Below, piece after piece: positions 33,617-43,542 of a stretch of 64,000 nucleotides of DNA. Each line of letters opens with the position of its first letter. Within the stretch, counting starts at the first letter, position 1. The stretch lies in the NCBI GenBank assembly GCA_964581385.1, contig CAZOOK010000021.1:1-64000 (forward strand), given 5' to 3'. The notes under the pieces are model-generated. The model was not told where the DNA came from, did not search any database, and saw only the letters and a list, made by a program, of their open reading frames with translations. Source of the DNA: CAZOOK01 sp964581385. Lineage in GTDB: Bacteria; Pseudomonadota; Gammaproteobacteria; Nevskiales; Nevskiaceae. Position numbers and translations under genes: made by a program.

Positions 33617-35659
33617 TTACTGCGAGAGCGAGCTACCCGGATAGATGCCCGGAATTAAGATCGGCAGCTTGATGCCGGTCAGGGACACGGAATATGAGTT
33701 TGGATTCTGGCTGATCGTCTGATTCAGCGGCAGGAACTGGGGATGGTTGGCGTAAAACAGCAAGCCGATCTTGTCACCCTTCTGCAACCGCTCACCCACG
33801 GCCGGCAACAGAATCATGGGGTCCTCGGAAGGAATGGTGTCATCCGCGGTGTGATTACCGGTATAGGGGCCACCCTCCGAGAAACCGGTCACTTGATCGT
33901 CGACCAGAATCGTGGAGATCGTGCCCGTCGTACCGCTCGTGCGCTGAATGCCAACACCCACGTAGGCAACGACCGGGTGCGCAGTGGCGCCGCCGGTCGC
34001 CGTTACCGTGAGGCTGTCAACAGTCGGCACCCCGGCAATGACATAACCATCGTCCGCAATCGTGGTCACTTCCACGAACTGCGGATCGGTGGCACTGGTG
34101 TCGACACTTACACTCGCAGTATCCGCTTCGGCGTCCGAAAGAGCGCCCATGCCGGACAGCAAGCCAACCGGGAAATCACTGAGATCCACACCCACCGGCG
34201 TCGCCGACAACACATTCTCGGTGTCGGTAACGGAGATGCACACGGTGCCGGGGATGGCCGCATAGGCATCGGTATCCAGGCCTTTCAGATAATGATCAAA
34301 CCATCCGAGTGAAGCATGAACGGCATCTGCCGTGCCGCAGAAAGGCGTGCCGCTCGCGATACCGGGTTGACCGATCGCGAAATTGATGTGCCCGCCCTCG
34401 TTCGATAGCACCCGCACATCCGATCGCTGCAAATCATCGGTGGCGTTCTGCCTGAAGTAGCGCCAATTCCAGTAAGCCTCCGTGAGATTGAACAGAACAT
34501 CGCGATTGCCCTGCAGAAACAGCGCCGGCACATGCCGCAGTTTCGGCAACTCTGAGCGACCGAGGCCGAGACCGTTCGGGAACTGTTGCCCATTGGTTGG
34601 CGATTCGTCCATCGATATCCAGTCGCCGCCTGTATTCTCCTGATGCTGGAAATAGTTCATCCCATGCGTATAGAAGAAATTGACCAACGAATCCTTGGAG
34701 ACTGTACGCGGCGTGGAAGTCCCAGTGCCGACGAGAACGTCCGTCAGGCTGCGGAAATCAGCCGCGTTGGCATCGCCGGGTCCGACGACATTGCATAACG
34801 CCAACACCAGCGCGGTTTGCTGCATATCCACGGCGCCGCCCGTGCACAGCGTACCGATCCAGTTGGATTTCACCGCATCGCCCGGCAGTAGCGAATATGC
34901 CAGGTCGTGCCAGGCACCGGCGGGAACAATCGCATCGATGCGTGGATCCAGTGCCGCCAGCGGCAATTGGAACCCGGCGCCGTAGCTGATCCCGATCGTG
35001 CCGACCTTGATGTCTTTGCTGATGCCAGTATCCGGTTCGGTCTGAATTCGGTACTTCGCGGCGTTTGTGTAGGCCCAGTCGAGTACGCCGCGCGCGTCCT
35101 GCGTTTCCATCGCCGGATCGATGACGCGTGCGTAACCACCACCATTCTTGTTATTTCGCCCCGGCACCGAATCACCCATGCCGCGCTCGTCGAAACTGAT
35201 GACAACGTAGCCGTAGTACGGCAATGCCGGAATCAGCTGCATCAGCCCGAGAAACATTTCATCGTTGGGATGCAGCGTGCCGTCGCTGGCAACGTCGTGA
35301 ATGCGCGTGAGACCATATCCAGGCGCGTTCAGAACGACCGGAAATGTTGCGCTGCCGCATCCCTGCGGGACCATCACCGTGAAATAAATTTTGGTCGTCT
35401 TCGAATTTTGGTTCGAAGAGTTCAGGGAAGCCGGATCGGTATCCGGGGGCAGGTCCACCGTAATCGCCAGGGGATCACCATTGTCGTCGGTGTTATAGGC
35501 CACCGCTCCGGTGGGAACACAGGTCGGGTCTGGGACGGGAGAAGGAGTGCCGACACCCTGCGAAGTCGAGCTCGGCGTCGGGTTCGTACTCGAACTGCAA
35601 GCCAAAAGAAGCGTGGAGACTCCGGCTACGAAGCCCCATAGCAATAGGTTATTGCGCAC
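33617..35659 (-). CDS. Large secreted alpha/beta-hydrolase lipoprotein
   Basis: A 680-residue lipoprotein with GTG start and GGAGGAG upstream. The signal ends in the lipobox LLAC (GVSTLLLACSSSTNP), followed by a Ser/Pro-rich linker. The alpha/beta-hydrolase domain carries a nucleophile elbow GISYGAG (about residue 225) in a segment typical of CocE/X-Pro dipeptidyl-peptidase-like enzymes (ISFDERGMGDS upstream, DARGVLDW). The likely acid is in FLQGNRDVLFN and the His in EGGHINFAIG. The last 180 residues are beta-rich, as in the CocE-type C-terminal jelly roll. It is probably an outer-membrane or surface esterase/peptidase; the substrate is unknown. It lies downstream of aidB on the same strand but is separated by a structured 190-base spacer. 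Confidence 0.82.
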   Translation of the reverse strand: MRNNLLLWGFVAGVSTLLLACSSSTNPTPSSTSQGVGTPSPVPDPTCVPTGAVAYNTDDNGDPLAITVDLPPDTDPASLNSSNQNSKTTKIYFTVMVPQGCGSATFPVVLNAPGYGLTRIHDVASDGTLHPNDEMFLGLMQLIPALPYYGYVVISFDERGMGDSVPGRNNKNGGGYARVIDPAMETQDARGVLDWAYTNAAKYRIQTEPDTGISKDIKVGTIGISYGAGFQLPLAALDPRIDAIVPAGAWHDLAYSLLPGDAVKSNWIGTLCTGGAVDMQQTALVLALCNVVGPGDANAADFRSLTDVLVGTGTSTPRTVSKDSLVNFFYTHGMNYFQHQENTGGDWISMDESPTNGQQFPNGLGLGRSELPKLRHVPALFLQGNRDVLFNLTEAYWNWRYFRQNATDDLQRSDVRVLSNEGGHINFAIGQPGIASGTPFCGTADAVHASLGWFDHYLKGLDTDAYAAIPGTVCISVTDTENVLSATPVGVDLSDFPVGLLSGMGALSDAEADTASVSVDTSATDPQFVEVTTIADDGYVIAGVPTVDSLTVTATGGATAHPVVAYVGVGIQRTSGTTGTISTILVDDQVTGFSEGGPYTGNHTADDTIPSEDPMILLPAVGERLQKGDKIGLLFYANHPQFLPLNQTISQNPNSYSVSLTGIKLPILIPGIYPGSSLSQ

Positions 35660-35779
35660 TGCACTCCTCCCCGCATTTACAACCTGCCGTTATATTTTTG
35701 TTTGGCGTGCCGGCCAGTCCCCGAACTGTTCCTGGCACCCCAACTGCATTTAAGCATATCCAAGCATCTAGGAGCACGC

Positions 35780-35836
35780 ACCGGTATTTTTTTACTATTA
35801 CTACTCCTGTCGTAATAGTAGTAGCCAGCTACCGGT
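35780..35836. repeat. Nested inverted repeat upstream of the hydrolase gene
   Basis: Outer arms ACCGGTA (35780-35786) and TACCGGT (35830-35836) enclose inner arms TACTATTAC (35793-35801) and GTAATAGTA (35812-35820). The tract is AT-rich between two GC-rich genes and lies in the promoter region of the hydrolase gene, so an operator or leader hairpin is possible. Confidence 0.5.
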
Positions 35837-35851
35837 ACCATCAATAAACCG

Positions 35852-37495
35852 TTATGGGGTAAAAGCGCGCGCCAACAGCGTGTCGAACGGTGACAGTGCC
35901 GGCAGCGTACCGAATGCACTGCCGTGCGCACCGCCCAGCCGCGTCTCGCAGAATATGGCGGCCACCGGGCTTCCGGCACGCACCAGGACCGACGCTTGCA
36001 GTGCCAGAGCCATGCGCTCAACCAGCCAGCGTGAACGTGTCTCCAATTCGTTTACGGCGGCAAGTTGTTGCGTCAGGCGTTCCACTTCCGCATCCAGCGC
36101 CAAGTGCTCCCCCTTGGTCGAGGCAAGTTCCGCGAACAATGCGTCCCTCGTCTCCGGTTCGCGCACCAGCGCCCGCAGCACATCCAGACACTGGATATTG
36201 CCGCTGCCTTCCCAGATCGAATTCAGCGGTGCCTGACGGTACAGCCGCGGCATGCCGGATTCCTCGACGTAGCCGATGCCACCGAGGCATTCCTGCGCTT
36301 CGTTGACGAAGGGCACACAGCGCTTGCAGATCCAATATTTGCCGATTGCGGTAGCGATGCGCGCGAACGCCGCTTCCCGCGGGTCGCGCGTGCTGGCGTC
36401 GATCGCGCGCGCCACGCGCAACGTCAACGCCACCGCCGCTTCAGATTCCAGGGCGAGATCGGCCAGTACGTTGCGCATCAGCGGCTGCTCGGACAGACGC
36501 TTGCCGAAAGCCTTGCGATGCCGCGTGTGGTGCAACGCCTGCACCAGTGCCTGCCGCATCAGGCTCGCGGAACCGATCATGCAGTCCTGGCGGGTCAGCG
36601 CGACCATCTCCAGGATATTTGCCAGACCGCGACCTTCGTCGCCGACGCGCCACGCCAGTGCGCCCTGGAATTCCACCTCTGAACTCGCATTGCTCCAGTC
36701 GCCGAGCTTGTCCTTGAGCCGCTGGATGCGGATCGCGTTGCGGCCACCGTCCGGTGCGAAGCGTGGCAGCAGGAAACAAGTCTGCCCACCTTCGGTCTGT
36801 GCCAGCACCAAAAAAGCGTCGCACATCGGCGCGGAAAAGAACCACTTGTGACCGACCAACTCGTATAAATCACCTTCGCCGAAATGTACTGCCCGCGTCG
36901 TATTGGTGCGCACGTCGGAGCCGCCCTGCTTTTCCGTCATGCCCATGCCGATGGTGTTGCCGCGCTTGTCCCAGGCCGGCAGCGAACGTGCGTCATATGC
37001 CGTTGAGGTCACGCGTGGTAACCACTCCTTTGCCAGCTCTGGCTGATGCCGAAACGCCGGCACGCAGGCGTACGTCATCGTCAGTGGGCAGCTGGTGCCC
37101 TGATCCGGCTGATTGTGCAGATAGGCCAGCGCCGCGCGAGCGACATGCGCGCCCGACCTGCTCTCGTGGCGCCAGGCGAAGCTCGGCACGCCATGGGCGA
37201 TGCCAAGTTCCATGAGACGGTGATACGCCGGATGGAATTCCACTTCGTCGAGGCGATGACCGTAACGATCGAACAGCTTCAGCGTCGGCCGGTTCTGGTT
37301 TGCTGCAAAGCCCAATTCGACCATCTCGCCACCGACGACCGGACCATATTTCGCAACCTCCGCTTCGGCCCAGCCCGCTCCCTCGCGATGCAAGGCTTCG
37401 CGCAGCGGCGTGTCGGTCGCGTAGGCGTCATACGGCGCGAGCGGCGATGGTGTGTTCTCGACGATGTGTGTCTGAAACTGCAGCGTGAGCGACAT
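35852..37495 (-). CDS. aidB: Acyl-CoA dehydrogenase-like protein AidB
   Basis: A 547-residue flavoprotein matching AidB, the adaptive-response protein that binds DNA and FAD. Diagnostic segments are REGAGWAEAEVAKYGP, MTEKQGGSDVRTNTTRA, VGHKWFFSAPMCDAFLVLAQ, RLKDKLGDWSNASSEVEFQG and NSIWEGSGNIQCLDVLRAL. ATG 37495 is preceded by GGGAGGA at a 6-base spacing, and the first residues (LQFQTHIVENTPSPL) align with AidB; the frame start at 37543 has no ribosome site. It is divergent from mfd, another DNA-damage gene, with about 130 bases between. In E. coli aidB belongs to the Ada regulon; no Ada box can be confirmed here. Confidence 0.93.
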   Translation of the reverse strand: MSLTLQFQTHIVENTPSPLAPYDAYATDTPLREALHREGAGWAEAEVAKYGPVVGGEMVELGFAANQNRPTLKLFDRYGHRLDEVEFHPAYHRLMELGIAHGVPSFAWRHESRSGAHVARAALAYLHNQPDQGTSCPLTMTYACVPAFRHQPELAKEWLPRVTSTAYDARSLPAWDKRGNTIGMGMTEKQGGSDVRTNTTRAVHFGEGDLYELVGHKWFFSAPMCDAFLVLAQTEGGQTCFLLPRFAPDGGRNAIRIQRLKDKLGDWSNASSEVEFQGALAWRVGDEGRGLANILEMVALTRQDCMIGSASLMRQALVQALHHTRHRKAFGKRLSEQPLMRNVLADLALESEAAVALTLRVARAIDASTRDPREAAFARIATAIGKYWICKRCVPFVNEAQECLGGIGYVEESGMPRLYRQAPLNSIWEGSGNIQCLDVLRALVREPETRDALFAELASTKGEHLALDAEVERLTQQLAAVNELETRSRWLVERMALALQASVLVRAGSPVAAIFCETRLGGAHGSAFGTLPALSPFDTLLARAFTP

Positions 37496-37628
37496 GACAT
37501 TCCTCCCTTCGCACGACAAGCCGGTGCGTTTCACAAGCCGCACTCAAGCGGCATCAAGCATAGCGCCGCGAGGGTAGCTTCGGCGGCTGAGGCCGGCGAT
37601 AATCGCCGCCCGCAATTATTCCCAGACC

Positions 37629-40600
37629 GTGTCGAATCCATCCGCCTCCGCCCTGCCCCTGCCCGCCCTGCCGGCGGGCGCCGGTGCGCACGCGCGCTGG
37701 AGCGGACTGCCCGGGGCGGCCACTACGCTGACCATCGCTGAAGTCGCGCAACGGCATCAGGGCTTGGTCGTCGCCGTCGTCGCCAACGAGCAGCAGGCGT
37801 ACCGGCTCGAGGAGGAATTGCGCTTCTTTCTTGGCGCCACGCAACCGGTGATCCATTTCCCGGATACCGAGTCGCTGCCCTACGATCCCATCTCGCCGCA
37901 CCAGGAAATTCTCTCCGATCGCCTCGCCGCGCTGTACCGCCTGCCGCAACAAAAACGCGGGGTGCTCATCATCACCACCTCGGCACTGATCGAGCGATTG
38001 CCACCGCGCACCTGGCTCGACGGCCGCGTGCTCATGCTGAAGATCGGTGACCGACTCGATCCACATGGATTCCGCGACCGGCTCGTCGCTGCCGGCTATC
38101 AGAGTGTGTCGGAAGTGCAGACGCAGGGCGAATTCGCGGTGCGTGGTGCGGTTATTGACGTGTTCCCGATGGGTTCGCAGGCCGCCTTCCGGCTCGATCT
38201 GTTCGACGACGAAATTGAAACGATCCGCGCCTTTGATCCAGAGACCCAACGCTCGACAGAGAAGGTTACCGAAATCCGCCTGCTGCCCGCACGCGAATTT
38301 CCAACCGACAAGGAAGGCATCGAAAACTTCCGCCGTCGTTACCGCGAATATTTCACGGGCGATCCCTCGCGTTCGCGGATCTATGTGGATGTCAGCTCCG
38401 GCCTAATGCCGGCCGGCATCGAAGCCTACCTGCCGTTGTTCTTCGGCGATACCGCCACGCTGTTCGACTATCTGCCAGCCGGCAGTCTGTTGATCGAAAC
38501 CGCCGATGTGGATGGCGCGCTTGCGGCCGAATGGCGCCAGATCGAGGAACGCTTCGAGCGCTACTCCGGCAACATCGAGCGGCCGTTGATGAAACCGGCG
38601 GATCTGTTTCTGCGCGTGGATACGGCGATCGAGCGCGTCCGGCAATACGCGACCGTCACGGTGGTCGCCGGCACTGCCAACAACGGTGCTGTCGACTGCG
38701 GCGTGGTGACGCTATCCAGCGGCGCCGATGCGATCCGCCGCCATCTTGAGACGAGCGGGGATCGCGTTCTCTTCGTCGCCGAATCACCGGGACGCCGCGA
38801 AGTCGTGCTCGATTGGCTGAAACCGCTGGGCCTGCAAGCGCGTCCGCATGAAAGCTGGGACGCTTTCGCCGCCGACCGCAATCGCTACGGGATCGTGCTC
38901 GGTCCACTGCAGGACAGTATTCGCCTGCCGTCAGCGATCTCTATCGTCAGCGAGGCACAACTCTTCGGCAACCGTGCGCCGGTCACGCTGCGCAAGCGCG
39001 GCAAGGTGCGCGATCCCGAAACCATTCTGCGTGACCTCAACGATCTGAAACCCGGCGCGCCGGTCGTGCATATCGAACACGGTGTCGGCCGCTATCTCGG
39101 CCTGCAGAAGCTCGACGCCGGCGGTATCGAGGCCGAGTACCTCGTGCTCGAGTACGCCGAGGGCGACAAGCTATACGTGCCGGTCGCTTCGCTGAACCAG
39201 ATCCATCGCTTCACTGGCGCCGATCCTGAATCCGCGCCGCTGCACAGCCTCGGCTCCGACCGCTGGGGAAAGGCGCAGGCACGTGCGCGCGAACGCGCTG
39301 CCGATGTAGCCGCCGAGCTGTTATCGATCCAGGCACGCCGCAGCGCCAAGCCCGGTGTTTCACTGCGCGCGGACGAAGCCGACTTCGCGCGCTTCTGCGA
39401 AGGCTTCCCGTTCCAGACCACGCCCGATCAGCAGAAAGCGATCGACGCCGTACTCGAAGACCTCGCCGCCTCGCGGCCGACCGACCGCGTCGTTTGCGGC
39501 GATGTCGGTTTCGGCAAGACCGAGGTCGCGCTGCGTGCCTGCTTCGTCGCCGCGCGCGCCGGCAAGCAGGTCTGCGTACTCGCGCCGACGACGCTGCTGG
39601 TACAGCAGCACGAAAAAAACTTTCGCGATCGCTTTGCGGACTGGCCCGTCCGCATTGCCGGCCTGTCGCGCATGCGCAGCACCAAGGAACAGGCCGCGAT
39701 GCTCGATGAACTGGCCTCGGGAAAACTCGACATCGTCATCGGCACCCATCGCTTGTTGCAGGATGATGTGCGCTTCAAGGATATCGGCCTTGTAATTGTC
39801 GACGAGGAGCACCGCTTCGGCGTACGCCACAAGGAAAAGCTCAAAAACCTGCGTGCCGAAGTACATCTGCTGACGCTGACCGCGACACCCATCCCGCGCA
39901 CGCTGAATATGAGCCTCGCCGGTCTGCGCGACTTGTCGATCATTGCCACGCCGCCGACCTCACGCTTGGCGATCCGCACCACTGTCGGCGAATGGGATTC
40001 CGCCATCGTTCACGAAGCCTGCCTGCGCGAGCTGAAGCGCGGCGGACAAATCTACATCCTTCACAACGAAGTGCGCGATATCGAGCGCTTCGCCGGCGAC
40101 GTGCAGAAATTGGTCCCCGAAGCGCGCGTACGTATCGCGCACGGTCAGATGCGAGAACGCGAACTTGAGCAGGTAATGCTCGATTTCTACCACGCCCGCT
40201 TCAATATTCTGGTCTGCACGACGATCATCGAATCCGGCATCGACGTGCCAACCGCGAACACCATCATCATCAATCGCGCCGACCAGCTCGGCCTCGCGCA
40301 GCTGCACCAGTTGCGCGGCCGCGTCGGACGCAGCCATCACCGCGCCTATGCCTATCTGATGGTGCCGAGCCGCCGCGCGCTGTCACCGGACGCGGAAAAG
40401 CGTCTCGAAGCGATCGAACAACTCGGCGAACTCGGCTCCGGTTTCACACTGGCGACGCACGATCTCGAAATCCGCGGCGCCGGCGAACTGCTCGGTGATC
40501 AGCAGAGTGGGCAGATCGGCGAAATCGGATTCACGCTGTATGCCGAGATGCTCGCCGACGCCGTGCGCGCGCTAAAAGCCGGCAAGCTCGACGATGCACC

Positions 40601-41084
40601 GTTCGACGTACGCAGTGGACGCGGCGCCTGCGAGGTCGATCTCGGCGTGTCCGCGCTGATTCCGGATAGCTACGTGCCCGATGTGCACACGCGCCTCGTG
40701 CTCTACAAGCGTCTGTCGGAAACGCATAGCGAAGACGAACTCTCCGACCTCAAGGCGGAAATGATCGACCGCTTCGGCGCGTTACCGGATCAAGCCGAGC
40801 GCCTGTTCGAAGCCGCGCGTCTGCGCCAGCACGGCGAAGCGCTCGGCATCGTCAAAATCCGCTGCGGCGCGAAAACAGCAGCGCTGGATTTCGGCCCACA
40901 GCCGCGCATCGAACCCATCAAGCTCATCAAGCTGATTCAGGCCCAGCCCAAGGTCTACAAGCTCGAAGGACAACAACGCCTGCATATTACAGCGCAGGAT
41001 TTCGAAAGCGCCGCCAAGCGCGCGCCACTGCTGGCGCGACTGTTGGCTACACTATCGCCCTCATCTCAATCGGTGCCCGCATGA
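37629..41084 (+). CDS. mfd: Transcription-repair coupling factor Mfd
   Basis: A 1151-residue protein of normal Mfd length that removes RNA polymerase stalled at DNA damage and recruits UvrA. The order of domains is the UvrB-like N-terminal part (to about 340), the RNA-polymerase-interacting CarD-like domain at about 470-535 (VVHIEHGVGRYLGLQKLD), the SF2 translocase at about 570-950 (Walker A GDVGFGKTEVALRA, DEEHRFGVRHKEKLK, TATPIPRTLNMSLAGLRDLS, QLRGRVGRS) and the C-terminal autoinhibitory domain. GTG 37629 is the start (VSNPSASALPLP). It overlaps csiV by ATGA, the arrangement found in several gammaproteobacteria. Confidence 0.97.
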   Translation: MSNPSASALPLPALPAGAGAHARWSGLPGAATTLTIAEVAQRHQGLVVAVVANEQQAYRLEEELRFFLGATQPVIHFPDTESLPYDPISPHQEILSDRLAALYRLPQQKRGVLIITTSALIERLPPRTWLDGRVLMLKIGDRLDPHGFRDRLVAAGYQSVSEVQTQGEFAVRGAVIDVFPMGSQAAFRLDLFDDEIETIRAFDPETQRSTEKVTEIRLLPAREFPTDKEGIENFRRRYREYFTGDPSRSRIYVDVSSGLMPAGIEAYLPLFFGDTATLFDYLPAGSLLIETADVDGALAAEWRQIEERFERYSGNIERPLMKPADLFLRVDTAIERVRQYATVTVVAGTANNGAVDCGVVTLSSGADAIRRHLETSGDRVLFVAESPGRREVVLDWLKPLGLQARPHESWDAFAADRNRYGIVLGPLQDSIRLPSAISIVSEAQLFGNRAPVTLRKRGKVRDPETILRDLNDLKPGAPVVHIEHGVGRYLGLQKLDAGGIEAEYLVLEYAEGDKLYVPVASLNQIHRFTGADPESAPLHSLGSDRWGKAQARARERAADVAAELLSIQARRSAKPGVSLRADEADFARFCEGFPFQTTPDQQKAIDAVLEDLAASRPTDRVVCGDVGFGKTEVALRACFVAARAGKQVCVLAPTTLLVQQHEKNFRDRFADWPVRIAGLSRMRSTKEQAAMLDELASGKLDIVIGTHRLLQDDVRFKDIGLVIVDEEHRFGVRHKEKLKNLRAEVHLLTLTATPIPRTLNMSLAGLRDLSIIATPPTSRLAIRTTVGEWDSAIVHEACLRELKRGGQIYILHNEVRDIERFAGDVQKLVPEARVRIAHGQMRERELEQVMLDFYHARFNILVCTTIIESGIDVPTANTIIINRADQLGLAQLHQLRGRVGRSHHRAYAYLMVPSRRALSPDAEKRLEAIEQLGELGSGFTLATHDLEIRGAGELLGDQQSGQIGEIGFTLYAEMLADAVRALKAGKLDDAPFDVRSGRGACEVDLGVSALIPDSYVPDVHTRLVLYKRLSETHSEDELSDLKAEMIDRFGALPDQAERLFEAARLRQHGEALGIVKIRCGAKTAALDFGPQPRIEPIKLIKLIQAQPKVYKLEGQQRLHITAQDFESAAKRAPLLARLLATLSPSSQSVPA

Positions 41085-41662
41085 TCCACCGAATCTACCG
41101 CGTGCTGCTGGTACTCATCGCCGCTCTGCCCGTGGTCGCGACCGCCGAAACCTATCAGGTGGATTTTCTGGTTTTCGCGCAAGGTGGCATCGATGGCGAG
41201 GCGCCGCAACTGACGCAATCCGTCGACATCGGACGCGCGATCGATCCTAGCGACGTCAACCGGCTACACAACGCCGGCATCCGCATCGTCACTGAGAGCG
41301 CGGGGCGGCTTGCCAACCTCTGGGCGGGACTGAATCGCGGCCATCGTTACGAACCACTCGCGCATCTGTCGTGGATACAGGTCAACCCGCCGGAGCTGCG
41401 CGGCCCCTCGCTGCACGTCACTGCGGGAGGTACCATCGACACGCCGACTGGCCCGGTGCGTGCGCTGGACGGCACTGCCACCCTGCACGGCGGTTTTTAT
41501 CTGCACGTCGATACCGATCTGGTGTGGACCACACACGGCGCCGATGGAAAACCCGTCTCCTGGCGGCTTGATGAAAACCGTCGGCTGCGGCTCAACGAAA
41601 CACACTATCTCGATGGCGCGCGGCTGAGTGTAATTACTCGGGTCACAAGACTGACGCAATGA
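41081..41662 (+). CDS. csiV: CsiV-family peptidoglycan-binding exported protein
   Basis: A 193-residue exported protein (signal LLVLIAALPVVATA) that matches the CsiV family, named from a Vibrio protein that binds peptidoglycan and activates LpoA-dependent synthesis. Supporting segments are YQVDFLVFAQ near the start, a beta-rich body, and the C-terminal RRLRLNETHYLDGARLSVI. The ATG overlaps the mfd stop (ATGA), and the mfd-csiV pairing itself supports the call. Family length is usually longer (about 250-300), so this is a short member. The exact role in this organism is inferred. Confidence 0.8.
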   Translation: MIHRIYRVLLVLIAALPVVATAETYQVDFLVFAQGGIDGEAPQLTQSVDIGRAIDPSDVNRLHNAGIRIVTESAGRLANLWAGLNRGHRYEPLAHLSWIQVNPPELRGPSLHVTAGGTIDTPTGPVRALDGTATLHGGFYLHVDTDLVWTTHGADGKPVSWRLDENRRLRLNETHYLDGARLSVITRVTRLTQ

Positions 41663-41701
41663 AAGCGTCTGTCTCGATGCGTTTTTGCGGCTGTCTACGG
41701 A

Positions 41702-41723
41702 ATTAAGTCCACGTAGACTTAAT
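41702..41723. terminator. Hairpin between convergent csiV and sulfotransferase genes
   Basis: ATTAAGTC, loop CACGTA, GACTTAAT: 8 perfect base pairs in the 78-base convergent gap. It is AT-rich with no T-run, so it may be a weak bidirectional terminator or mark the junction of the low-GC islet. Confidence 0.45.
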
Positions 41724-41740
41724 CGAATCGCCTTCACCCT

Positions 41741-42403
41741 CTATGAGCCGAAGACATAATTAAATGTACGTATGTCTTTTGCATAAATATCAGCAACAAA
41801 CTCTTCCAACTCTTTATCAAAATACGACGTATAAAGCTTATCGGCCCCTAATTTATCATTATTTCCTATAATTCCTCTGGCAGAAGAATTGATATGCGGC
41901 AAAATCGCCCGCTCAATTCCCATCTTCAAACACACAGCGTCAAAGTCGCTCTGTATGGATTCAAATTTTCCAACAAAATCAATAAGTAATTTCCCATTTT
42001 TATCATATAAAAACTCATACTGGGGCATCAAATGCCTGTATTCATCTGAGTAATTACTTTTCTTTGAAAACCCTGCAGAAACGAACTCTTTGAATGAATA
42101 TTTCCCCTCATGGCCCCTGTAACGATACTCGGATACCAGTCTCGCCCAGGGATTTCTAACAAATGAAAAACTAAAATAATCGGCGAATTGGCTGCTCGAA
42201 ATATACCCATAATCGACATATTCCCGCGCCGTCAGATGAGCCAACCGTTCAGGACCTTTTGCAGGATCGGGGTTATAGCGCAGCAAAAGAGGGGCTCGCT
42301 CCTCCCAAGACAAGCCATGCAATTTCAAAAAATAATGCTCTATGCTTTGTCCCGCAGTTTTTGGGATATGAACGAACAAACATTTATATTTGCTTGAAAT
42401 CAT
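41741..42403 (-). CDS. Sulfotransferase-family protein (surface polysaccharide type)
   Basis: A 220-residue protein with sulfotransferase motifs: the 5'-phosphosulfate loop near the N-terminus (CLFVHIPKTAGQSIEHYF) and the 3'-phosphate motif FSFVRNPWARLVSEYRYR at about residues 80-97. It most resembles the Sulfotransfer_2 group, which transfers sulfate from PAPS to sugars of exported polysaccharides or nodulation-type factors. Its GC content (about 40%) is far below that of the genes on both sides, and it is divergent from an equally AT-rich glycosyltransferase, so both probably arrived together. The start at 42403 has only a weak ribosome site. No PAPS synthesis genes are nearby. Confidence 0.85.
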   Translation of the reverse strand: MISSKYKCLFVHIPKTAGQSIEHYFLKLHGLSWEERAPLLLRYNPDPAKGPERLAHLTAREYVDYGYISSSQFADYFSFSFVRNPWARLVSEYRYRGHEGKYSFKEFVSAGFSKKSNYSDEYRHLMPQYEFLYDKNGKLLIDFVGKFESIQSDFDAVCLKMGIERAILPHINSSARGIIGNNDKLGADKLYTSYFDKELEEFVADIYAKDIRTFNYVFGS

Positions 42404-42618
42404 TTTTGCCTTGGATTGATATCCGAGCCCATATCAATATCGTTTCTTCCAACATCAATGGCGCTGCTTGGAAGGCAAATCGAACGCGAAAAGACTCGCG
42501 CCGATGCTCTCCTATTTCCACTTATTCGCACTCGGAGAATCCGAAATTGCTAATGAAGCATCGTACTCATCGACAGTCCGGGAGCATAGCCTAATTTATA
42601 CTTCAAACCACCGTATAC

Positions 42619-43542
42619 GTGACTTGCGGGTACAGGCTATGGGAAGCAGCAAGCCATGAGGGCCACTTTATCCCCATTGCTCTTCGTGAGGATCGATACT
42701 TGAACGGCGATAGAGGGAAAAGGATACCAAGAAGAATTTGGATCCTGTGGTTCCAGGGGATAATTAATGCGCCTCATATAGTCAAAAAATGCGTGGGCTC
42801 TTGGGTGAAACTGAATCCAGGCTGGGAAGTCATCATCTTGGACAACAGCAACGTATCAAAATATGTCGATCTGGACATTCCGGAGAATGTTATTGATCGT
42901 ATTTCATTAGCGCATAGATCTGATTTGGTTCGCATACAACTGCTATCCAAATACGGAGGGGTTTGGGCCGACGCTACAACTCTATGCGTGAAACCACTGG
43001 ATGAGTGGATAGATGATTATTCTATTTCTGGCTTCTTTTCGTTCTACAAGCCGGGACCCGATCGAATTATGTCAAATTGGTTTATGTCTTGTGAAAAAGA
43101 CTGCCCGATTGCGGTCAAATTAAATCGGCAGCTGACTTCATTTTGGCGAAATAACAAATTTGATGTGAACAGCAAATTCAAGCAGGCCGCTATTGCAATT
43201 CTTTCTAGGATATTAAACAGGAATGAGAGGACTACAAAATATTGGTTTTCCGCTTTTACTGTGAATATTTTGAGAGTTTATCCATATTATCTATTCCATT
43301 ATATGTTTGAGCGATTAGTGAACTTGGATCCCGAAAGCCGCGCGGTCTGGAATAAAACAAAAAAAGTAAGTGCTGACGCGCCGCACCTGATTCTGAAAAC
43401 TGGTCTTTTCTCACCTTTGACTCCGGACGTTAAGCAGAAAATTCAGGCGGCGGATGCCCCCGTATATAAATTGACGTGGAAATATGATCATGAAAGATAT
43501 TCACCCGGTACCTTGCTTTATTACGTTCTTGAAGGGCCGTAG
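42619..43542 (+). CDS. Capsular polysaccharide-type glycosyltransferase
   Basis: A 307-residue protein of the Caps_synth/GT32-like group. Diagnostic segments are RIPRRIWILWFQG, GWEVIILDNSNVSKYV, AHRSDLVRIQLLSKYGGVW and the DxD-like ADATTLC directly after it, the nucleotide-sugar/metal site. No signal peptide or membrane helix, so it acts on the cytoplasmic face during glycan assembly. The annotated GTG 42619 has no clear ribosome site; TTG 42700, with GAGG 9 bases upstream, would still include the first conserved motif. Low GC, like its divergent sulfotransferase neighbour; the 215 bases between them contain no other gene. Likely horizontally acquired. Confidence 0.85.
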   Translation: MTCGYRLWEAASHEGHFIPIALREDRYLNGDRGKRIPRRIWILWFQGIINAPHIVKKCVGSWVKLNPGWEVIILDNSNVSKYVDLDIPENVIDRISLAHRSDLVRIQLLSKYGGVWADATTLCVKPLDEWIDDYSISGFFSFYKPGPDRIMSNWFMSCEKDCPIAVKLNRQLTSFWRNNKFDVNSKFKQAAIAILSRILNRNERTTKYWFSAFTVNILRVYPYYLFHYMFERLVNLDPESRAVWNKTKKVSADAPHLILKTGLFSPLTPDVKQKIQAADAPVYKLTWKYDHERYSPGTLLYYVLEGP

